Under the pieces are notes generated by a model that saw nothing but the letters and a program-made list of their open reading frames with translations, was not told the origin of the DNA and did not search any database. 64,000 nucleotides of DNA from Terebella lapidaria. Taxonomy: Eukaryota > Annelida > Polychaeta > Terebellida > Terebellidae. A program made the position numbers and the translations under genes. The DNA is taken from contig OX424566.1 of the NCBI GenBank assembly GCA_949152475.1, positions 34,102,423 through 34,166,422 on the forward strand, given 5' to 3'. This document shows, in pieces, positions 56,136-64,000 of the stretch; the stretch's first letter is position 1, and each line of letters starts with the position of its first letter.

Positions 56136-57396
56136 TCTAGGTCAGGTGTTCACTAAATGTTGACTACTGTATCAAACTTGGTTAGCTAAATCATGCAGTG
56201 ACTTCATTGATTACACTTTTGTCAAAATCATTTGAATCTGTTGCATTTTCTTACTTTATTCACGTTTTCTCGTAGAGAAAGTTTTTCAGGTATTTTTAAC
56301 AAAAGACCTATTTTCGGTGTTGATATGTCAAGTTTTACATGCTGATCATGAGAAGGATAATTGCACTAAATTATATTCTAATTTGAAGCAAATCGCGCAG
56401 AAAATAACCCTGTTATCAGTATTTGTTTATCAGTAATTCAGTATCAGACAAAGTACCACTCCGGCCCCGCTGGGCAAATGTGGGTATGAACAATCAGCGC
56501 CATGCACTTGGCACCATTGTGATCAGTTTTGAAGCAGTCTTTGTTCTATAACATTGCCCACGTTATTGTACATCCAACCCAGAAATTGTTTGACAGTCAT
56601 CACTGGTCATTAGCGTGCCAGGATCAACGTCGGCTTAGTAAATGATGGGCGATAATACAGGCTTTTAAGTTTGCTCACTTTGTACAAATCATGTCAAATG
56701 TGAGCCCAAATTCGATTTCTAAATGTTGAATATTCGGGCAACTTAATGGGTTGTCAGTACTAGTATAGATCTATCTACGAATATATTTGATTCAAGACTT
56801 ATACCAAAATCAGTTCAAAAGAAAACGCAAGCAACAACACCCGGGTGACAACACCCGCGATAGGCCTAGATCTAATGTTTACATGTTTTCGAGGGTCACT
56901 TCTTCGGGTACGAACGCTTGTGGAACACTTTTAACACGATGATTACCGACTATTAGTATTGAATTTTGTTATTCTCACTTATATTTGACATAAATAGGCC
57001 TGATCGATCATCGAAGTGAAAAAGCACGAAACTTACTTTGTGTTTCAATCAATCATCCGCCCAAGATGGCTACCGGAATGAAAACTCGCACGGAATTGTG
57101 GGATAGCGCAAGTCCCTGCAGGTGGCAGTTTGGCGGGAAATCAAGTTGCGTTTTTTTTCGCTAGGGGACAGCACCTCTCAACACCAGCAAAATTCACATT
57201 GGACACTCACGGACATAATCGGACATGGCTACTGTCCATAGTGGCTTGTGTGACTTTTTTCACGGACACTCAGAATCGACACACAAGGCCAGTACATACA
57301 TACAGGTCAAATTTACTTGTGTGACTAGGCACACAAACGAAAATAGGCGCACAAGCCCAGATTATACACAAAAATAGGCACACAAGCATACTCTCG
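56136..57396. other. Unique AT-rich DNA, then a CTTGTGTG-type repeat end
   Basis: No gene seen to 57060. From about 57190 to 57395 it contains TTGTGTGACT and inverted CACACAAG words ending GCATACTCTCGT, the reverse of the GAGAGGGTACTTGTGTGACT start at 48604, so it is probably one end of that repeat family. Confidence 0.45.
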
Positions 57397-58546
57397 TAAA
57401 CCCGGACGGACGGACGGACGGACGGACGGCGGACGCAACGTGACGGCAATAGGTTATCGGACCATAGGTCCGGTAACCTAAAAATGGCCGCCACACGGAG
57501 ACCAGCGATTCAAGGGCAACAAAACTTATACACATCATAAAGGTACATAGAGGGAATCTTCTGAAACGAAAATCTCAAAACTGATCAGACAGTTTTTGAG
57601 AAAAGACAGAAAAGCTGCAAATTTGGGCATTTTTCGACCCAAAAATGGCTATTTTGACCTTTCAAGGTCAAATTCAAGGTCACCACACAAGTCGCCATAT
57701 ATGACTTCCCATTTGAAAGTGCCAATATCTAAGCTCTATCTTTAGGCGTTCTATGAGTACAGTCCAAAATTTTTTTCAAAGGGTGAAAAATTTTTTTTTG
57801 CCTAGAAATGGCCCGAAATGGATAGTAACGCGATTTGGGGCAAAAAAAAATATTTTCGCCGATCCGTCAAAAATTCAAAATGGCCGCCACACAGAGACCG
57901 GCGATTCAAGGGCAACAAAACTTATACACATCATAAAGGTACATAAGGGGAATCTTCTGAAACGAAAATCTCAAAAGTCATCAGACAGTTTTCGAGAAAA
58001 GACAGAAAAGCTGCAAATTTGGGCATTTTTCAACCCAAAAATGGCTGTTTTGACCTTTCAAGGTCATCCAAGGTCAAATTCAAGGTCACCACACAAGTCG
58101 CCATATATGACTTCCCATTTGAAAGTGCCAATATCTAAGCTCTATCTTCAAGCGTTCTATGAGTACAGTCTGGGCAGCTCCCATTATGAAGGAAAAAAGT
58201 GCCGAAAATTTTCTAAGTCCAAAATTTTTTTCAAAGGGTGAAAAAATTTTTTTTGCCTAGAAATGGCCCGAAATGGATAGTAACGCGATTTGGGGCAAAA
58301 AAATTTTTTTTCGCCGACCCGTCAAAAATTCAAAATGGCCGCCACACGAAGACCGGCGAATTTAGGGCAACCAAACTTATACATATCACAGAGGTATATG
58401 AGGGGAATCTTTTGAAACCAAAAACTCAAAACTGATCAGACAGTTTTTGAGAAAATGGCCGACAAAGTCCAAAATTGAGCGTTTTTCGACAAAAACGGCC
58501 GCCATTTTGAAAAAAATGCGAAAATCAAAAAACAAAAAAATACCTG
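57397..58546. mobile_element. Related repeats: 3' end plus 2.6 tandem 400-bp units
   Basis: 57397-57483 is another (GGAC)n + GGTCCGGTAACC end. Then units beginning AAAATGGCCGCCACAC start at 57481, 57880 and 58333, each with TTCAAGGGCAACAAAACTTA, CTCAAAACTGATCAGACAG and TTCAAGGTCACC. They run up to the splice donor of the exon at 58544. Frames here (57753-58435) are repeat artefacts. Confidence 0.75.
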
Positions 58547-59000
58547 CTGAAGCTTGCTTACTTTTCTTGATCTGGGCTTTCGATTGGGATCTTCGCTTTA
58601 TCTTGTTGAAGGGCTTGTGGCCTCTCCGCCTTGCCTTTCGGGCTTTTTTCAGTATGTCAGCCCTGGACAGGGCTTCAACAGGCTGCGGAACTGCCTCCAA
58701 CTTCGAGTCTACCATGGTTACATGTGACAGAAAGGACAATCGGTTCTCATACATGAGCAACTCATCACATTCACACGGTAGCAATTTGTGAAAGCCACTA
58801 TACATGTATGAATATAGAACAAAGTTTGTATTTACATCAATATTACAGATACATCATATACAGATATTATTAGCTGATATTTAAACATATTTATGAACAT
58901 TAGCATGATTAGTAACCAAACTTCGTTAAATTGCAAAACACAATGTTACTCACCAGATGTTAACTGATTGTGATCTTTTGCTGTTCTCATTTTGGCAGTT
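58544..59000 (-). CDS. Candidate 5' exons of a host gene for a basic protein
   Basis: Exon 58544-58797 follows a CATGTATAG acceptor and ends AGCAG|GTATTT. It encodes GFHKLLPCECDELLMYENRL and then, after an internal ATG in a good context (58715), MVDSKLEAVPQPVEALSRAD followed by the basic stretch KKARKARRRGHKPFNKIKRR. An upstream exon ends CATCTG|GTGAGT at 58954, and its frame can join in phase. No family recognised; the basic clusters suggest a nuclear protein. It may be the 5' part of the PWWP-like gene at 52.7-53.4 kb, though a further exon would be needed between them. Confidence 0.35.
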
Positions 59001-59049
59001 CTAATCGGATTTCTATGAATAAAGGATATTTCTGTGGTAATGAATAATG

Positions 59050-59248
59050 CTTCCCAATCCTGAATTTTTGAGAAGATCGAATGAATTCTTTCAAGTTATT
59101 CGTGCGAAAGTGCTCAGAAACACACAAGCAGACAAACGTGCATGCACTAACTTTGGTAATGCTACCAGAAACCCATAAGATCAGTTGGTTTCTGATGCTA
59201 CTTGACCATGTGTTGACAAAGTATCTGAATAAATTGTAAAAAAAAAAA
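59050..59248. other. No gene seen
   Basis: Possible promoter side of the minus-strand gene; AT-rich. Confidence 0.3.
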
Positions 59249-59700
59249 ATTAGCCCAAGGGCTAAGATAGGTTACCGGACAACTTTAGTTGAAACAGGAC
59301 AGGTGAGATATGACGTTAAGATAAACCAATCATCTTCGTGAACTTCAATGTCATCATTAAGTGTGCAGCATATAACCTTGTATTCATGTATGTTCAAAAT
59401 ACAAATACAAGGTCTATCTACAAGTCTTTTGTCTATAAACGAAATTTACACATTTCTTGTTGGACGTGACACTGAGATATAGCACTCAATGTCATCTGAC
59501 GTCAAGTTCAACGTCACCCGAAAAAGCCACATATATTTGTGGTATACATGTATATGACTTCCAATTCCAGCTATACCTACAAACATTTTTTGGCTGTAGA
59601 GGCCAATTTACACACCCAAGGGGCCTTTTAAGCAATTCAAAGCACTCCATCTTTATACACAATGTCAGAGACCCCAATTAGCATGTTTTATAATAAAAAT
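59249..59700. mobile_element. Short 5' piece of the GGTTACCGGAC family
   Basis: TTAGCCCAAGGGCTAAG and GGTTACCGGACAACT at 59249-59284 are followed by unrelated or strongly diverged sequence with CAATGTCATCTGACGTCAAG words. No matching 3' end before the next element starts at 59701. Confidence 0.55.
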
Positions 59701-62700
59701 TAGCCCAAGGGCTAAGAAAGGTTACCGGACAATACATATTTTAGATATTAGTAGTTTGTCCCGTGACCTTGAAAATAAGGTCATTGGTCAATTCGAGGAC
59801 ACAATAATATTCGGCATATGTCATTTCTAGTATGTCCACAACTGATTTTCAAGCTGTAAAGTCAATAATAAGCGAGATATTAGCCATCATGTCCTGAGAC
59901 CTTGAAAATGAGGTCAAAGGTTGAATTCAAGGTCATAGCAAATTTCAGCTTATATCATTTCCTATACGTTCATAATTGATTTATAAGCTCTGAAGTCGAT
60001 AATAAGCGAGCTAATAGCCATTTTGTCCTGTGACCTTGGTGATTAGGTCAAAGGTGGAGTTCAGGGTCATGACAATGTTCAGAATATATCATTTTCTATT
60101 TGTCCACAATTGATTGCTGAGCTGTAAAGTCGATAAAAAGCGAGATATTAGCCATTTCGTTCTCTGACCTTGAAAATGAGGTCAAAGGTCAAATTCAAGG
60201 TCATAGCAATATTCAGCATATATCTTTTCCTATATGTTCATAATTGATTCCTAAGCTGTAAAATTGATAATAAGCGAGATATTAGCAATTTTGTCCTGCG
60301 ACATGGAAAATGAGGTCAAAGGTCAAGTTCAAGGTCAATGACAATGTTCAGAATATATCATTTTCTATATGTTCACAATTGATTGCTAAGCTGTAAAGTC
60401 GATAATAAGTGTGATATTAGCCATTTTGTCCTGTGATCCTGAAAATGAGGTCAGAGGTCAAATTCAAGGTCATGATAATATTCAGCATATATCATTTCCT
60501 ATATGTTCACAATTGATCCCTTAGCTGTAAAATCGATAATAAGTGTGATATTGGCCATTTTGTCCTGTGACCTTGAAAATGAGGTCAAAGGTCAAAATCA
60601 ACATCATCAGAATATTTGGCATATATCGTTTCCTATATGTCCACAATTGATTCCTAAGCTGTAAAGTCGATGATAAGCGAGATATTAGCCATTTTGTGCT
60701 CTGACCTTGAAACTGAGGTCGGAGGTCAAATTTGAGGTCACGAGAATATTCAGCATATATCATTTCCTATATGTCCACAATTGATCCCTAAGCTGTAAAA
60801 TCGATAATAAGTGAGATATTAGCCATTTTGTCCTGTGACCTTGAAAATGAGATCAAAGGTCAAATTCAAGGTTATCAGAATATTCAGCATATATCATTTC
60901 CTATATGTCCACAATTGATTCCTAAGCTGTTAAGTCGATAATGAACGAGATATTAGCCATTTTGTGCTCTGACCTTGAAACCGAGGTCAGAGGTCAACTC
61001 CAAGGTCACAAGAATATTCGGCATATATCATTTCCTATATGTCCACAATTGATTCCTAGTCTCTAATCTCAATATTAAGTGAGATATCAGGCTTAATGTG
61101 TCCCATTATAAAGCATAGGAGAATTTAACATGGGACAGTCCCATTTGGGCCGAGTTTGGGCCCAAATGGCCAACTTCGAGCGATTCAAGCACAACGAAAT
61201 TTATACATGTCACAGGGGTACATATGAGGAGTGTTATGCATCAATAAGAAGAAAAGTTACTGAACAGATTTTGAGAAAATGACCATCAAAGTCCAAAATG
61301 GGCCATTTTTAGATGAAAACGGCCGCTCTGACCTTGATACCGAGGTCAGAGGTCAAATTCAAGGTCACGAGAATATTCAGCATATATCATTTCCTATATG
61401 TCTACAATTGATTCTTAGTCTCTAATTTCAATTTTAAGTGAGATATTAGGCTTAATGTGTCCCATTATAAAGCATAGGAGAATTTAACATGGGAAAGTCC
61501 CATTTGGGCCGAGTTTGGGCCCAAAATGGCCCACTTCGAGCGATTCAAGGGCAATGAAATTTATACATGTCATAGGGGTACATAGGAGGAGTGTCATGCA
61601 TCAATAAGAAAAAATTAGGCCAAGGGCCAAAAATAGGTTACCGGACAATGTTTAATATTTTAGGTGTTAGCCAGGTCACTGGTTGAATTCAAGGTCAAGA
61701 GAATATTCAGCATATATAACATTAAGCATATATCATGTCCACAGTTGATTGCTAAGCTGTAAATTCAATAATCAGAGAGATATTAGCAATTTTTTGCTGT
61801 AGCCTTGAAAATGAAGGGGCAAAGGTCAAATTCAAGGTCATCAAAATATTCAGTGTATATCATTTTCTATATCATGTATATCATGTCCACAATTGATTCC
61901 CAAGCCATACAGTCAATAGAGGAGCAAGATATGAGCCAGTTTGTCCTTGGACCAAGGAAATGAGGTCAGAGGTCAAATTCAAGGTCACGAGAATATTCAG
62001 CATATATCATTTCCTATATGTCCACAATTGATTCCTAAGCTGTAAAATCGATAATAAGTGAGATATTAGCCATTTTGTCCTGTGACCTTGAAAATGAGGT
62101 CAAAGGTCAAATTCAAGGTCATGACAATAATCTGCATATATCATTTCCTATATGTTCATAATTGATTGCTAAGCTGTAAAGTCGATAACAAGCGAGATAT
62201 TAGCCATTTTGTCCTGTGACCTTGAAAATGAGGTCGAAGGTCAAATTCAAGGTCATCAGAATATTCAGCATATATCATTTCCTATATGTCCACAATTGAT
62301 TCCTAAGCTGTAGAGTCGATAATAAGCGAGATATAAACCATTTTGTGCTCTGACCTTGAAACTGAGGTCAGAGGTCAAATTCAAGGTCACGAGATTATTC
62401 AGAATATATCATTTCCTATATGTCCACAATTGATTCCTAAGCTGTAGAGTCGATAATAAGCGAGATATAAGCCATTTTGTGCTCTGACCTTGAAACTGAG
62501 GTCAGAGGTCAAATTCAAGGTCACGAGAATATTCAGCATATATCATTTCCTATAGGTCCACAATTGATTCCTAGTCTCTAATCTCAATATCAAGTGAGAT
62601 ATTAGGCATAATGTGTCCCATTATAAAGCATAGGAGAATTTAACATGGGAAAGTCCCATTTGAGCCGAGTTTGGGCCAAAATGGCCCACTTCGAGCGATT

Positions 62701-63052
62701 CAAGCGCAACGAAATTTATAGACATCATAGGAGTACATATGAGGAGTGTTATTTATCAAAAAGAAAAAAAGTTACTGAACAGATTTTGAGAAAATGGCCG
62801 CCAAAGTCCAAAATCAGGCATTTTTCGTCGAAAACGGCCGCCATTTTGAAAAAAATGCGAAAATCAAAAAACTAAAAAATACCTCCTTCTTGAATTATTT
62901 TTAAGTATTTTTGTGCAAAATTTCAGAAAAATTTGCCTGTAAACAAAAAAGATAAAAATGTGGACGACGACGACGACGACGACGGACGACGACGGACGAC
63001 GGACGCAACGCCATGCCAATAGGTTATCGGACCATAGGTCCGGTAACCTAAA
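59701..63052. mobile_element. Large non-autonomous element(s), copy B, with DR1 arrays
   Basis: Starts TAGCCCAAGGGCTAAG and GGTTACCGGACAA; ends GGTCCGGTAACCTAAAAA. Inside are about 17 units of 130-145 bases with AGGTCAAAGGTCA or AGGTCAGAGGTCA and TCAAGGTCA, two CAAAATGGCC segments (61130-61300, 61490-61610), a nested second start at 61609 (TTAGGCCAAGGGCCAA), and a (GAC)n run before the end. The 3' 500 bases are nearly identical to copy A (47.95-48.47 kb), which suggests recent spread. Confidence 0.75.
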
Positions 63053-63214
63053 AACGAATGGAACATAGCCAAATCCAAACAAGATAAAACCTAACACGCG
63101 GGAACAAGCAGTATTAACAACACCTTGTTCCTTAGTAGGGGAACTACATTATAAGCGGAAGTTGTGGGTATGCAAGGTTTCCACGTACTCGATGAATAAG
63201 GGATGTGCAACATA
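63053..63214. other. No gene seen
   Basis: Unique sequence between the repeat and the Harbinger relic. Confidence 0.3.
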
Positions 63215-63492
63215 TTATGCATGGGACGAGGCAAAAAGGATGCCTAAGGAATTGCCACATGCCTCTTGAAGCAATTGTCTTCGATTTGTTCTTCTAACAA
63301 AGTTAGAGACATCACATTCCGGTTGGTTGAGAGAATACGTTCTCCGTCGGCTAGGAATAACTTCTGTATTGGTAGCACATTCCGTGTTGATAGAACAGTC
63401 TCTTGTATATGCCTTGATGTAGAATTGCTCCTCAAACAATTGTGCAACACGCATGTCGCAAGCACAACCCAATTAATACAAACTTTTTTCAA
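63215..63492 (-). pseudogene. PIF/Harbinger transposase C-terminal relic
   Basis: A minus frame reads CINWVVLATCVLHNCLRSNS, then a polar tail to 63244. The (I/V)xAxCVLHNxLR motif is typical for the C-terminal end of PIF/Harbinger (DDE_Tnp_4) transposases, where the last catalytic Glu lies nearby. The rest of the enzyme would lie to the right but is not seen in 63500-64000. An overlapping frame (63215-63472) is a shadow. Confidence 0.5.
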
Positions 63493-64000
63493 AATGTTAT
63501 AAGAATGTTATGAGAATTAAGGTTATATGTATGGAAACGTTTTAATAATGGTCAAAAACAAAAATATATGGCAGGGAACCCCGTAACACAAATATATTAC
63601 CAATATGTGATACCGGAAGCAACGTTTTAAAATCATTACGAGAAATACATTTTCTAAAAACATCATCATTTTCTTGTTAGTTTGCGCCTTTGAAACAACC
63701 ACCTAATCTCCCCACTGCAATATTTTTCTCAATACACCCCTTGCACTATTGGAAAAAAAATTCTCACACGCCCTCAGAGGGAAGGACTGTCAACATTGAT
63801 GATGCTATCTCTGAATAACTCCATATTTTACATGCATGTAATTTTACTATATGCACGTACAGCATTTATATAACATCATTCACACTTTCAAACTGATTGA
63901 GGGAAAAAATCCTTGCCATTTCACAGATGGTGTGCAAAGAGTTGTGTGGTATGGATTGAGCAGCGGAAAAAACAGATGCCGAAATTGGTGGATTGCTGTG
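63493..64000. other. No gene seen
   Basis: AT-rich DNA up to the window edge. Confidence 0.3.

Noticed and set aside
57753-58435. Two plus-strand frames beginning with repeated VKNFFLPRNGPKWIVTRFGAKK
   Set aside because: They lie in 400-bp tandem repeat units with poly-T runs; no homology or promoter.
47300-62600. CRISPR-like array of regularly spaced repeats
   Set aside because: Units are contiguous tandem repeats of 130-145 bases without unique spacers, in eukaryotic DNA and within transposon ends.

Overview
The window looks like nuclear DNA of an invertebrate animal, probably marine. Many coding blocks are bounded by GT...AG introns and are short. The sequence carries a Polinton/Maverick element, Mutator-like and P-element (THAP) transposon relics, a BTB exon of an expanded animal type, and long AT-rich spacers full of tandem repeats. 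I cannot name the species; a lophotrochozoan or basal deuterostome fits best.

Layout. Positions 1 to about 10.24 kb are a Polinton read on the minus strand: integrase (cut by the window edge), a small membrane protein, major and minor capsid candidates, three small proteins, a packaging ATPase, an unknown protein, an AT-rich spacer, and a protein-primed DNA polymerase B in several blocks. The capsid-side genes look whole; the polymerase has intron-like gaps and about one further break. Several genes sit just behind their own TATA box. From 10.85 to 11.8 kb lie a 45-bp tandem array and a small plus-strand zinc-finger gene with the same type of TATA box, possibly belonging to the element.

From 12 to 28 kb and again at 47 kb lies the most interesting host-like content: a family of genes made of very short exons sharing a 16-residue exon with an I-E-W core and E-N-P-I end. 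One copy (13883-15738) can be read as a complete seven-exon, 114-residue gene in which all exons join in frame. Two more copies lie in a duplicated block at 19.1-22.9 kb, one of them carrying a solo-LTR-like insertion; diverged relatives lie at 27.2-28.2 and 47 kb. Between them are relics of a tyrosine-recombinase-like gene, a transposase-like gene, a BTB exon and a zinc-ribbon gene.

From 28.8 to 45.6 kb the window is mostly decayed elements: two Mutator-like transposase relics, two P-element relics, and a cluster of broken kinase-like genes (three catalytic-loop pieces, two paralogous membrane exons, one with a 9-residue repeat). From 47.3 kb onward it is dominated by repeats: interspersed elements with inverted GGTTACCGGAC ends whose internal units carry nuclear-receptor-type DR1 sites, a 3-kb array of 49-bp units, a 1-kb MITE-like element, and a PIF/Harbinger transposase end. 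Within this repeat sea are exon candidates for one or two host genes on the minus strand (PWWP-like exons at 52.7-53.4 kb; a basic protein at 58.5-59.0 kb).
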